Shown one piece after another: positions 18,197-26,368 of a DNA stretch of 64,000 nt (positions are counted from its first letter, which is position 1; each line of letters begins with the position of its first letter). The position numbers and the translations under genes were made by a program. The notes under the pieces are model-generated. The model worked only from the letters and a program-made list of their open reading frames with translations, searched no databases and was not told the origin of the DNA. The stretch is from the NCBI RefSeq assembly GCF_039710355.1, contig NZ_JBDKWZ010000026.1:5880-69879 (forward strand), given 5' to 3'. Origin of the DNA: Rapidithrix thailandica. GTDB lineage: Bacteria; Bacteroidota; Bacteroidia; Cytophagales; Flammeovirgaceae.

Positions 18197-18772
18197 ATGA
18201 AAAAATTGAAATTACAAGTACAAATGTCACTGGACGGATTTGTAGCAGGCCCTAACGGAGAAATGGATTGGATGACCTGGAACTGGAGCGAGGATATCAA
18301 AAATTATGTAAGTGAACTCACAGAATCTGTAGATACCATTCTTTTAGGCAGAAAAATGGCCGGGGGGTTTATCGCTCACTGGACCAATACAATGAACAAC
18401 CCGGATGAACCGGAACAACATCCCTTTGCCAGAAAGATGGTGAAATATTCTAAAGTAGTTTTTTCGCAAACCTTACAATCTTCAGAATGGGACAATACCG
18501 AACTCGCCATAGGAGAGCTGAATGAAGATGTAAAAGCGATCAAAAACCGCAGTGGGAAAGACATCATCGTATATGGAGGAGCCAGTTTTAATGCTTCGCT
18601 GATTAAGGCAGGTCTTATTGATGAGTTTCACTTGTTTGTCAACCCGACAGTGATCGGAAAAGGCTTGAGCATTTTTAAAGAAATTGAAGAAAAACAAAAT
18701 TTACAACTGAAAAAAGCCATTCCTTTTGATTGCGGTATTGTGTTAATGCATTACGAACCCAAAAAAGGATAA
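18197..18772 (+). CDS. Dihydrofolate-reductase-family (RibD C-terminal) protein
   Basis: 191 residues starting MKKLKLQVQMSLDGFVAGPNGEMDW, the typical N-terminus of the RibD_C/dihydrofolate-reductase-like family, with the NADPH-binding stretch DIIVYGGASFNASLIKAGLIDEFHLFVNPTVIGKG (the segments GGASF and NPTVIGKG are diagnostic). These proteins are NAD(P)H-dependent reductases of unknown substrate in many soil and water bacteria. It is cytoplasmic and monocistronic. Confidence 0.9.
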   Translation: MKKLKLQVQMSLDGFVAGPNGEMDWMTWNWSEDIKNYVSELTESVDTILLGRKMAGGFIAHWTNTMNNPDEPEQHPFARKMVKYSKVVFSQTLQSSEWDNTELAIGELNEDVKAIKNRSGKDIIVYGGASFNASLIKAGLIDEFHLFVNPTVIGKGLSIFKEIEEKQNLQLKKAIPFDCGIVLMHYEPKKG

Positions 18773-18808
18773 GAAATTCAAGCTGTCGCCAACGATCAAT
18801 GAAGAAAC

Positions 18809-18967
18809 AGTGAATGAGTGATGGGGTGAAATCGTGAGCGAATAGTGATAACTTTTCTCTGAAAAGATGAACAATAGTTGATAAAGGGTCAATTAAAAAC
18901 TTAACCAGAGCCTTGTATACGATTGTTTTGCCACTTTCACGCTCATTCGCCATTTCACTCATTCACT
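18809..18967. repeat. 159-bp element with 13-bp terminal inverted repeats (MITE-like)
   Basis: AGTGAATGAGTGA (18809-18821) is the exact reverse complement of TCACTCATTCACT (18955-18967). Related GTGAGCGAAT and ATTCGCCATTTCAC lie just inside each end. The element fills the gap between two convergent genes and carries no frame of note. It may be a small non-autonomous mobile element or a long-range hairpin that acts as a transcription barrier. Confidence 0.6.
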
Positions 18968-19102
18968 AAAGTACATGACCACTTGAATGACCATTGCATA
19001 TAATCTACAGTTCCGTAGATGCTTCGCAAGTTTATCATTTTTGAAAATACCGGATAGATAAACCGGTTTGTCCAAGGGTCGTTTGGTGAAGCGAAAATGA
19101 GA

Positions 19103-19675
19103 TTAAAAAAATAACTCCTTGAGTTGCCCTGTCCAGTGCTCCACCATTTCGTTCGAAGGATGGTCTGCTTTATCAAAGAAGAAATGCTTGACAATTTCTA
19201 AACCGCAGTAGGTGTAAATCCCCATATCCGAAGTTAATGACAATGCTTGATCCATGCCGGACGCTCCGTATTCGGGCTTTGATTTCCCATGAGTGTTGAT
19301 GATCAAAACCTGTTTACCCGTCAACAAACCTTTTTGAACGCCTTGATCGTAACGATAGGCAAACCCATAACTGAAGACTCTGTCGATATATCCTTTTAGA
19401 ATAGCCGGCAATCCCGTCCACCAGATCGGATGTATAAAGGTCAGGCAATCCGCCCATAAGATAAACTCTTGCTCCCGTTTTACATCCTCCGCTACCTGCC
19501 CTTGGCGTTGTCCGTCTAGGTCTTCCGGGGAGAGTATGGGATTGAAACCTAGTTGGTACAAATCCCTCATCACTACTTCGTGGCCATAGTTCCATAAATG
19601 TTCGGCCAGGATCTCTTTCAAATAGCCATTCAAACTGTTTTGATACGGATGTGCATAAATGATCAGATGTCTCAT
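19103..19675 (-). CDS. NAD(P)H dehydrogenase (quinone) / flavodoxin-fold oxidoreductase
   Basis: From the ATG at 19675 the protein has 190 residues beginning MRHLIIYAHPYQNSLNGYL, the standard start of the NQO1/MdaB/KefF family. The longer frame (to 19705) overlaps the -7 box, so the shorter start is preferred. FMN-binding and dimer motifs: DLYQLGFNPILSPED, LTFIHPIWWTGLPAILKGYIDRVFSYGFAY and TGKQVLIINTHG. It performs two-electron quinone reduction in the cytoplasm. An AraC-type gene lies 73 bp upstream on the same strand and could regulate it. Confidence 0.9.
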   Translation of the reverse strand: MRHLIIYAHPYQNSLNGYLKEILAEHLWNYGHEVVMRDLYQLGFNPILSPEDLDGQRQGQVAEDVKREQEFILWADCLTFIHPIWWTGLPAILKGYIDRVFSYGFAYRYDQGVQKGLLTGKQVLIINTHGKSKPEYGASGMDQALSLTSDMGIYTYCGLEIVKHFFFDKADHPSNEMVEHWTGQLKELFF

Positions 19676-19702
19676 AATTGTTCCTTTTAAAATTTGATAT
19701 TC

Positions 19703-19710
19703 CAAAAGTA
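19703..19710 (-). promoter_or_regulatory. Bacteroidota -7 box TACTTTTG for the quinone reductase gene
   Basis: On the minus strand the bases read TACTTTTG, 28 bp before the ATG at 19675. It overlaps the longer possible frame and therefore argues for the shorter start. Confidence 0.45.
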
Positions 19711-19747
19711 GGCAGACACCTTTCGTAAAAATTGTAAGAAAACGAAA

Positions 19748-20569
19748 TCAGGATTTAGGATTACAAATATCCTGTTGGAATTTGAGGTAATTGGTAGGAC
19801 TGAGGTTCAGATAATACTTAAAATCCCGGATCAACTGGCTTTGATCGTAGTAATTACACCTACTGACAATTTCAAGCCAATCGACTTTGGAAGCGGTGGA
19901 GGCCATATGTTGCACATGCTCGATGGCTGTTAAAAAGCGTTGATAACGGCTCAGTTCTTTTGCGGAATAGCCCAAGTGCATTTTATGCCGGAGTTGGATG
20001 TTGCGTTCGCTCTGTTTGTTTTGATAAGCAATGGTTTTAACCGGATTTAACAAGTTATTCTCAAAACCAGACAACTGTTTTACAATGGAGTTTTGCTCTC
20101 CCAAATAAGGTCTGCAAAATGCAAGGATACGGTTCACCCGGTCACTGGTATTTTCTATTTTGTTGAGTTCATACCACAAGGCAGTAAAGCAATTTTCCTC
20201 CGATAATTCATCCGGATTCACCGGTAAGCTTTCCCTCACAGCCGCTACTCCAAAAAAGCGAAAGAAAGCGTCATTTTTAAAATTTACCACCAATATTTCC
20301 GAAGCAACGGGTAAGGAATAGGCAAAGGCCTGTTTTATCGGCCCCAATACCAGGCATCTGCCCATTTCGATATGCGTATTTTGTGGCGAGTGCAACAGCG
20401 CTTTGGCTCCGAAGTTAAAAACCATAATTGTTTGATAAGAAGGTAATAACGTTTTGGTAACCGTCTGATCCGATTGGTTTACGGCATAATAAAAGTGGGA
20501 AAATACTTCTTCGAATTCTCCCGGAACGGCAATTCTTCTGTTGAGATAGGCTTGATGCTTTTCCTTCAT
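19748..20569 (-). CDS. AraC-family transcriptional regulator
   Basis: 273 residues. The N-terminal ~150 residues are a cupin-like sensor (YQTIMVFNFGAKALL), followed by an AraC DNA-binding domain ending WLEIVSRCNYYDQSQLIRDF and YLNLSPTNYLKFQQD, the variant HTH of the DUF6597-plus-HTH_18 type. It is probably the regulator of the adjacent quinone reductase. A TACCTTTG -7 box lies 45 bp upstream. Confidence 0.88.
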   Translation of the reverse strand: MKEKHQAYLNRRIAVPGEFEEVFSHFYYAVNQSDQTVTKTLLPSYQTIMVFNFGAKALLHSPQNTHIEMGRCLVLGPIKQAFAYSLPVASEILVVNFKNDAFFRFFGVAAVRESLPVNPDELSEENCFTALWYELNKIENTSDRVNRILAFCRPYLGEQNSIVKQLSGFENNLLNPVKTIAYQNKQSERNIQLRHKMHLGYSAKELSRYQRFLTAIEHVQHMASTASKVDWLEIVSRCNYYDQSQLIRDFKYYLNLSPTNYLKFQQDICNPKS

Positions 20570-20613
20570 TGACTTTACCCAAAAAGGATTTAATATTTTA
20601 TAAAGACTTTATA

Positions 20614-20621
20614 CAAAGGTA
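20614..20621 (-). promoter_or_regulatory. Bacteroidota -7 box TACCTTTG for the AraC gene
   Basis: The minus strand reads TACCTTTG, 45 bp before the ATG at 20569. A convincing -33 TTTG is not seen. Confidence 0.4.
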
Positions 20622-20654
20622 GTTTCTTTTTGGAAGTAAAGAGGGATCGGCATG

Positions 20655-20821
20655 TCATACGGATACCGCATCCGGCACCCTTCGTTTTTTCCATTTACGG
20701 TAATTTCCAAACATGATAAGCAAACTGATACTCGTAAAACAAACGGCTATGAGATAAGGAGCACCGGGGAAATATTTTTTAAATTATTCTGCCTGGCCCC
20801 TATGATGTTGATGGTTTTCAT
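20655..20821 (-). pseudogene. Remnant: UvrA-like N-terminus joined to the end of an MFS-like transporter
   Basis: On the minus strand an ATG at 20821 opens MKTINIIGARQNNLKNIS, which looks like the first 18 residues of a UvrA-type excinuclease/ABC protein (family start: ...GARQ/ENNLKNI). The similarity stops abruptly. In another frame the next bases read PGAPYLIAVCFTSISLLI, then MFGNYRKWKKRR and a stop at 20655, which looks like the last membrane helix and basic tail of an MFS (Tet-like) efflux protein. This is what a deletion between two same-strand genes would leave. Both calls rest on short peptides. Confidence 0.4.
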
Positions 20822-20878
20822 GGCTTTGTATAGTTGCCGAAGATTATGTCGCCTTTTTTAAGACCGGGCAAAAACACT

Positions 20879-21253
20879 TTATTCAACAGGCGGCCACTTC
20901 CCTTTTTGTTTGGCAATATCAATTAGCCGTTGTCCCTGTTCGGTCATCAAGCCCGCTTGAGTCAGTCTTTCCACTCTTTCTATATTGGGTTTGCTCCAAT
21001 GGCTGTTGGGTCTGCGGGGAGAAAACCGCTGATAAAAACTTTCATCGTCCCGTTTGTTTGCCAAAGAATCGATCTAGCCAAAACACAGTGCTTCCTCCAC
21101 TGCTTCGTGGTGAGGGATTCCTTCCATTTTGCTTTTTTTGCGGCAAATAATCAGACAAACTTCTTTTTTGGATTGGCTATTTTGCTCCAGCCATTTGCGC
21201 CATTGCGAGCGGGTTTTGGCATAAAAAGTTTCAATACCTCTGTTGGTTTCCAT
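20879..21253 (-). pseudogene. YdeI/OmpD-associated family gene with one in-frame amber stop
   Basis: Reading from the ATG at 21253, 59 residues (METNRGIETFYAKTRSQWRK...) lead into EEALCFG, then TAG, then IDSLANKRDDESFYQRFSPR on to the stop at 20879, all in one frame of 124 codons. The family motif is CFGWIDS, so the amber codon replaces the conserved tryptophan (TGG to TAG, one base). Both halves are otherwise intact. It is either a recent pseudogene or a sequencing error. It lies 18 bp downstream of the VOC gene, probably co-transcribed with it. Confidence 0.85.
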
Positions 21254-21271
21254 GATGCTTTCCGGTTACGT

Positions 21272-21688
21272 TTAATTTTTATCGGTTGAATTGAGTATCT
21301 CGAGGTAATGGCGGTTGTACATAATGCCCAACACATTTCCGAAAGGGTCTATAACTGATGCCGTCACAAAGCCCTCTCCCCGTTCGATAACAGGTTGGTA
21401 TTCCTTGGCCCCCATGGCAATGAGCTTTTCCATGATTCCCTCTAAATCCTCCACATGCCAGTAGATAATAGCCCCGCCCGGAGAATGCATGGCTCCATTT
21501 GGCGCGTACTTGCTGTCGATAATGCCCAACTCGTGTTGATAGTCGCCCAGACGGAATTCTATATAGCCTGGCACTTCAAAGTAAGGAGAGACCTCCAGTA
21601 ATTCAGTATACCATTTCTTAGCTGCGTCCAGGTCGGATGCATAAAAACTCACCGTTGAAAGTCCTCGTAAGACGGATGATTTAGCCAT
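21272..21688 (-). CDS. VOC-family (glyoxalase/dioxygenase-like) protein
   Basis: From the ATG at 21688 the protein has 138 residues; the longer frame to 21718 runs into the -7 box. The two beta-alpha-beta-beta-beta modules of the vicinal-oxygen-chelate fold are visible: STVSFYASDLDAAKKWYTEL and YWHVEDLEGIMEKLIAMGAK, ending VTASVIDPFGNVLGIMYN, the usual C-terminal strand. It is cytoplasmic; the substrate is unknown. The broken YdeI gene follows after 18 bp. Confidence 0.88.
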   Translation of the reverse strand: MAKSSVLRGLSTVSFYASDLDAAKKWYTELLEVSPYFEVPGYIEFRLGDYQHELGIIDSKYAPNGAMHSPGGAIIYWHVEDLEGIMEKLIAMGAKEYQPVIERGEGFVTASVIDPFGNVLGIMYNRHYLEILNSTDKN

Positions 21689-21715
21689 TGAATTTTTGTT
21701 TAAAATTGATCTATT

Positions 21716-21723
21716 CAAAAGTA
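21716..21723 (-). promoter_or_regulatory. Bacteroidota -7 box TACTTTTG for the VOC gene
   Basis: The minus strand reads TACTTTTG, 28 bp before the ATG at 21688. This is the same spacing as for the quinone reductase gene. Confidence 0.45.
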
Positions 21724-21734
21724 AAATGGCCGGG

Positions 21735-21750
21735 TGACAGCCCTATGTCA
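21735..21750. promoter_or_regulatory. Palindrome TGACA-N6-TGTCA near the VOC promoter
   Basis: TGACAGCCCTATGTCA is a perfect 5-bp inverted repeat with a 6-bp spacer, just upstream of the TACTTTTG box, where a -33 region would lie. It could be an operator. Confidence 0.35.
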
Positions 21751-22017
21751 GTAGGGAGATACAGTTTGTTAAAAAAACTTTGAGGCACTACCAGGAAAGA
21801 CTTATTCTCGTTGAAAAATGTCAGCGTATGTTTAGTAGTCGTTCGGAATTTCTTATCTGTTAAAACAACTTCTTTTTACCAGTAAAAAGCCTTAAGATGA
21901 AATCTAACTCCGTTTCCCATCTATAGTTAAGAATGGCCCCGTATGAATGGCTCACAAAACAAGAAGGCAAGAGCCGTAGGACTCTTGCTGTGTATCATGA
22001 TGCCGTAGCTCCACGGG
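21751..22017. other. Gene-free stretch between the VOC and methyltransferase genes
   Basis: About 330 bp from the VOC start to the methyltransferase stop hold no gene. Apart from the palindrome, the -7 box and the terminator at 21967-21988 nothing is seen. Confidence 0.5.
21967..21988 (-). terminator. Terminator of the methyltransferase gene
   Basis: GCAAGAG (21967-21973) and CTCTTGC (21982-21988) form a 7-bp perfect stem. On the minus strand it is followed by CTTCTTGTTTT. It lies 30 bp after the stop at 22018. Confidence 0.6.
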
Positions 22018-22704
22018 TCAAACCGAGTGATTCCGCAGCGTGAGCATTTCATTGCCACCCTTTTGAAACTCGTAGTTCACCTTTGAAACGATCAATTCAT
22101 AATCGGTCCCGAATGTTTCCAATATACCGTCAAGTACTTCTGATTTTCCGGCATTCAGATTCACGATCGGAAAGATTCTCACTTCTTTACAAAGCCGCAG
22201 CATTTCGCGGATGGATTGCAGGTGAAAATCAAGCCCGAGTTGTGCGTAGAGTATTAAAAAATGAGAACTAAGCCCCAGGTCGAAGGCTTGATCTGCAAAC
22301 TCGGTTTTAGCCGGTAATTCATGATAAAGGTACCTGCTTTTACTGCTTTCCTTTTCGAAATCAGCCAAAAAACTCGCCATCGCTTCCATGCGTATTCTTT
22401 CCAGTTCGTCAATGCTTTTGATGCTTGTCCAGACAAAGTTATCTCGGTTCTCTTGCATCTGCCGGATGATCGTGTCTTTGGTTTCGTGGATCCGCTCCCG
22501 CAGCTCATCGGCTGTAAACTGGTAAACCGGGTCCAAGGAGGTCACTTCTTTACCTTGCCGGTGCATTTCCAAATTGAAACTAGCCGGCCCGTCACCAAAG
22601 CTGATGATCCGTTTACTTAAGTCATGGGCTGTCAACGCAAACATATTGGTGTACTCTTCCAGGTTTCTCCCCCAGGGGACAACATTTTTTAATTCGAAGG
22701 CCAT
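22018..22704 (-). CDS. SAM-dependent methyltransferase-like protein
   Basis: From the ATG at 22704 the protein has 228 residues (MAFELKNVVPWGRNLEEYTNMF...). RIISFGDGPASFNLEMHRQG has the shape of motif I (D-x-G-x-G variant: FGDGPASFN), VTSLDPVYQF gives the acidic end of strand 2, and FDLGLSSHFLILY matches motif IV. It is a class I methyltransferase-like fold; the substrate is unknown. It lies 79 bp after the beta-helix protein gene (22784-24157) and may be co-transcribed with it. Confidence 0.7.
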   Translation of the reverse strand: MAFELKNVVPWGRNLEEYTNMFALTAHDLSKRIISFGDGPASFNLEMHRQGKEVTSLDPVYQFTADELRERIHETKDTIIRQMQENRDNFVWTSIKSIDELERIRMEAMASFLADFEKESSKSRYLYHELPAKTEFADQAFDLGLSSHFLILYAQLGLDFHLQSIREMLRLCKEVRIFPIVNLNAGKSEVLDGILETFGTDYELIVSKVNYEFQKGGNEMLTLRNHSV

Positions 22705-22783
22705 CGTTTTCTGTATTAAATGTTTGTAGGGATTAGATTTCCGGTGGAAAACAGTTGATTTTTGCCTGTTACCTATCAAGCGC

Positions 22784-24157
22784 TTATTCTTTAATCTTCA
22801 CAAAAGGACTTTCTCCCTTTTTCAGTAGTTCCACAAACTTAACATGGTCAAACTCATCCTCCTCGTTCCACACGGCCGGAGCTAAGAGTAGTTGCGGGTT
22901 TTCTAATCCAAAGCGCTCTCTTGGGTTTACGTAAGGGTAAAAGAAAACATTCTCCCGGCTGTTGCAAAAGCTGTCAATGACAATGGTTTCCTCAGAGGCC
23001 ACGATGTTGATATCATGGTCATTATTAAATACGAAAGGCACCTGTGTTTCTCCGTAAATTCCGATATGTCCGTCATTGTATTCACCGGCAAGGCCGTATT
23101 TGATGTCTCCTTTTCCCAGGACATCGATATATCCATCAGCCGAGAAAATATAGTCGCAACGGAGGTTACCCGTGATAAATAAAAAATTTAACCCGTCATC
23201 TATCAAATTACCCTCAATCGTTACATTGCCATCTATCAGTACCATATAGCTGTCCTTGTCAAGGTCTTTTATCTGTGTCTTCAGCCATTGGCTATCCAGG
23301 TCCCCGTTGACCGTCACATCTCCCATGAGTACGACTACAGAACAATCCTTTCGTTGATAGGGAAATTCAACAATACCGTATTTACCAATGGCTTCCTGGT
23401 ATGACATCACTTGTTTGGAAATTTCCTTGGAAGGTGTTTCCGGTAGAGTGGCCGGCTCAGCCTGTTGTCGGATCTGCTCGATCATCCCCTCCATCTTCCT
23501 CAAAAAAGCTTTCTCTTCCTCCTTTAAGTTTGCCAATAGCCCTTCATTTTTCGCGCGTAACCATTGGAGATAATCCGGGTCGGATTTGAATTCTTGAAAG
23601 TCACCGAAATCCCGGTCTTTGATAAGCGTGACCCTGATCACTTCATAGGCTGTTTCTTTTCTGTCCAGGGCCAGTAATATCCGCACTTTGGTGTCAATCA
23701 CATAGAAATATTCCGGACTTTCCACATAAGAACAAGCCATTTCCGCAAAGCCCAAGGCTGTTTCCAAGTTTTCAGGCGTTTTGGCTTTTTGGAGTTGATT
23801 CCAGGCCAGGGTATTGCCGGCCACCCTGATGACTTCTTCTTCAAACTGCCCCATTTCGGTAAAATGCCAGACAGTGCGTAAATGGCCGTTAGGCGCTAAA
23901 ATATCCATGCATTTCCGCGCAGCAGCCTCCCCCTGTTGATGAAAATCCTGACGCTGTTTCTTTTTATACCCGGTATTGTATTCCAAATGCGTGCACATAT
24001 GCATGATCGAATAGTGCGAAAACAGCAGGTTGTAGTCATCGTCTTCCGTTTTACAAAGGTCGATGGCCTGGTAGTAATAAGTTAAAACCTCTTTGGGATT
24101 GTATTCTCCCTTTTGTTGAAGTTTTTGAGCTTTTTTTATCAACTTGTTTGCGGTCAT
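22784..24157 (-). CDS. Beta-helix (bactofilin-like) protein with helical N-terminus
   Basis: 457 residues, cytoplasmic. The first ~240 are helical and TPR-like (ALGFAEMACSYVESPEYFYV, then a Glu-rich linker). Residues ~265-400 carry turns of the kind VVLMGDVTVNGDLDS, VLIDGNVTIEGNLIDD, LFITGNLRCDYIFSADGYID and LGKGDIKYGLAGEYNDGHIGIYG, a beta-solenoid like that of bactofilins or polymer-forming proteins. The gene at 24276-25001 carries the same solenoid, so the two may pack together. Function is unknown; no enzyme motif is seen. Confidence 0.6.
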   Translation of the reverse strand: MTANKLIKKAQKLQQKGEYNPKEVLTYYYQAIDLCKTEDDDYNLLFSHYSIMHMCTHLEYNTGYKKKQRQDFHQQGEAAARKCMDILAPNGHLRTVWHFTEMGQFEEEVIRVAGNTLAWNQLQKAKTPENLETALGFAEMACSYVESPEYFYVIDTKVRILLALDRKETAYEVIRVTLIKDRDFGDFQEFKSDPDYLQWLRAKNEGLLANLKEEEKAFLRKMEGMIEQIRQQAEPATLPETPSKEISKQVMSYQEAIGKYGIVEFPYQRKDCSVVVLMGDVTVNGDLDSQWLKTQIKDLDKDSYMVLIDGNVTIEGNLIDDGLNFLFITGNLRCDYIFSADGYIDVLGKGDIKYGLAGEYNDGHIGIYGETQVPFVFNNDHDINIVASEETIVIDSFCNSRENVFFYPYVNPRERFGLENPQLLLAPAVWNEEDEFDHVKFVELLKKGESPFVKIKE

Positions 24158-24275
24158 GATACTAAAGGTGATTTTGACAGATATTTATACACACGCCTCA
24201 ACGATCCGGTACAAACGAATCTGCGATAGATCCGGCCGGGTGAGAGAATCAGTGTTTGCTGTGAAGAAGTATTTT

Positions 24276-25001
24276 TTATTTCAACACGGGTTTTCCACTC
24301 CTCACATATTTTAAAAAGTTGCGCCACTCCATAAACTCCCATATGGCGTCCGTTTCCGCTTCCTCTAAGATTTCCAAATACTCCGGATCCAATAAGGCAA
24401 GTACATCAGGGTGTAATATATCGATCAGTTCCGCGAGTGGTTTATCATTCAAATTGAACAGCTTCTTTTGGGCATTGTCATTTAACCGGTACGTGTTTCC
24501 CAAAGCGTAGTCAAAATGAATAGGGCCTTCTATTTGAAAAAAATACTCCTCCGGACAGAAGAATCTGGCCTTGGCACTTCCGTAAACCCCGGTCATTCCA
24601 TGATTATAGTCACCCAACAGGCATTGTCCAACCTCCAGGTTCCCGTTGACATGTAAAGTCCCGCTGGTCACCATATTGGTAGCGCGGACATTACCCGTTA
24701 CAAAAACAAAGGTTTCCGGGTCATCATAAATGGACAAACAACCATCCACAATTAAGTTTCCGTCCACGATCAGATTACAAATATTGCATTCAAACAAATT
24801 CAGATCCTCTGTGAGGGTGAGGTCCCCTTGGTGATAGACTGTGTCCAAATGATCACTGTCCAACTCACTCAGGTAGGTCTTTACGGCTGAGTGGCTGTTT
24901 TTATGGGCCAGGGAAAGCACCTGTTGGAGCAAGGCTTTGCTGTCGAGTTCGCCTTTCAATACACTTTTTCCGTTTTTGTAGATGGTTTCTTTGATTTCCA
25001 T
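24276..25001 (-). CDS. Beta-helix (bactofilin-like) protein, partner of the upstream-related gene
   Basis: From the ATG at 25001 the protein has 241 residues (MEIKETIYKNGKSVLKGELD...). A solenoid runs from ~70 to 165: LIVDGNLIVDGCLSIYDDPE, FVFVTGNVRATNMVTSGTLH, VNGNLEVGQCLLGDYNHGMT and GVYGSAKARFF. The order FVxVTGNVRA / GDYNHGxxGVYG matches the larger neighbour. The C-terminal ~60 residues are helical and acidic. The genes lie 118 bp apart on one strand. Such proteins could build a filament or scaffold, which is inference only. Confidence 0.6.
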   Translation of the reverse strand: MEIKETIYKNGKSVLKGELDSKALLQQVLSLAHKNSHSAVKTYLSELDSDHLDTVYHQGDLTLTEDLNLFECNICNLIVDGNLIVDGCLSIYDDPETFVFVTGNVRATNMVTSGTLHVNGNLEVGQCLLGDYNHGMTGVYGSAKARFFCPEEYFFQIEGPIHFDYALGNTYRLNDNAQKKLFNLNDKPLAELIDILHPDVLALLDPEYLEILEEAETDAIWEFMEWRNFLKYVRSGKPVLK

Positions 25002-25361
25002 GGTATTGGATTTAATATAAGTATAGATTTTCAAGTTTATTGATGCAAGTCACGATCTCATCACAACAATGTCAATTCAGCAAAACCGGGAATAAACGAT
25101 GATGTCATTTGAGATGGAGTCATTGGAACAGTAAAGATCAATTTCCATTACATATTTCCACTATATAAATATAGCGACCCGGGCTATCTATACAAGCATT
25201 TCTCCCAAGAATTTATTCTCCAACGAGGCAGAGTAGGTGAATTTGTCATTCAAGGCATATTGCAAAAACTTAGCGCCAATATTTAATGCGTGAAAAAGGG
25301 AGGAAAAAGCCTTAAAAGTTATTCCGTTCGTTTCATCATTCCTTCTCCCAATTGTTGCGTC
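25002..25361. other. Gene-free stretch of 360 bp
   Basis: A minus-strand frame of about 51 codons continues in phase from the DUF4291 stop to about 25190, but it has no start codon and no recognised family. No repeat or terminator of note is seen. Confidence 0.4.
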
Positions 25362-25967
25362 TCACCTTACACAGCCTAAGCGGAAAAATAGCTCTTCGGA
25401 AATGGGATATTCTTTTTCTTCCGGCACACCGGGAAAGTTGGTGGCCCCTCCCTTTTTGATCCGGCTGATTTCATGTGCTAATGAGGAAACATCTTCCACT
25501 CCTATGATATAATCGCTTACATACTTTTTGATTACCTCTCCTCTGATGCCAATTTGTATAGCTTGACGCTCCAGCCTTCTCCCTATTAAATCCCGCTCCG
25601 GGTCCCACTGGTGAATCACATCCGAGGAGTTGAGACGGTTTCTCCATACATCTTCACTTGCAAACACATTCTGATTCCAGTGAGACTCAATGGACTGGCT
25701 TATAATTTCGTGAAAGGCTTGATGAGAGAGTTTGATTTTGGCAATTCCCTGCATGCGGTTTTTCGTTCCGTATTTGGTCCTTCTCAATACCCATCCAAAC
25801 GAAGGTTTAATCCAACTGATTCTATCCAACCCAAAGCCTTTGCCAAAAGTCCCTAACGCTACAGCTGTCTGTACTGTCTGGGGTTTGAACGCCTGATAAA
25901 CATACACTCCTTCTTCGTCATAATCCGCATATATTAGTTTGCTTACACTTTCGCCAGTTGATTCCAT
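25362..25967 (-). CDS. DUF4291 domain protein
   Basis: 201 residues covering the whole DUF4291 domain: IYADYDEEGVYVYQAFKP at the start, the signature RISWIKPSFGWVLRRTKYGTK in the middle (WIKPSFxWxxxR) and YVSDYIIGVEDVSSLAHEI towards the end. The family is widespread in bacteria and fungi, and its function is not established to my knowledge. It is cytoplasmic and lies alone, about 330 bp from any same-strand gene. Confidence 0.88.
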   Translation of the reverse strand: MESTGESVSKLIYADYDEEGVYVYQAFKPQTVQTAVALGTFGKGFGLDRISWIKPSFGWVLRRTKYGTKNRMQGIAKIKLSHQAFHEIISQSIESHWNQNVFASEDVWRNRLNSSDVIHQWDPERDLIGRRLERQAIQIGIRGEVIKKYVSDYIIGVEDVSSLAHEISRIKKGGATNFPGVPEEKEYPISEELFFRLGCVR

Positions 25968-26368
25968 AGAGTTGTTTTTGATAATTTTTAATACAAATAA
26001 GACTTGTAAAAATAAACTTTTACCTAAAGATTGGAAATAAGATTGTTATTTGAAGGACTTCATATATCTCATTTTCTTCCCCATAAGCCATTGCGCTTTT
26101 CTTACCATACCGAATCGATAAAAGCCCGTCCCTGAACCACATAAAAAATAATTTAACTTGGAATATTACTATTTTTCTAAGCATTTTATAGTATTTTTAA
26201 ACGAATCATCAAAAGATGCTTTGGCAAACCATGGAACGGGCCTGCTAATTAACGGGAAATAGCTTATAAATGGTTTTATACTCACTGATGCGTATTTTTT
26301 TGTGCAATGTCATCAGATGAGAAGGCACAAACATGGTATTTTTTTAAAAAAAATTTGAGAGTGGTAAA
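25968..26368. other. Gene-free stretch of 400 bp
   Basis: AT-rich region between the divergent DUF4291 and CHAT genes. It must contain both promoters, but no -7 box with the right spacing, palindrome or frame stands out. Confidence 0.5.

Noticed and set aside
25190..25361. In-frame extension after the DUF4291 stop (about 51 codons)
   Set aside because: No start codon, no family; DUF4291 is complete at its TGA, so read-through or a lost domain cannot be supported.
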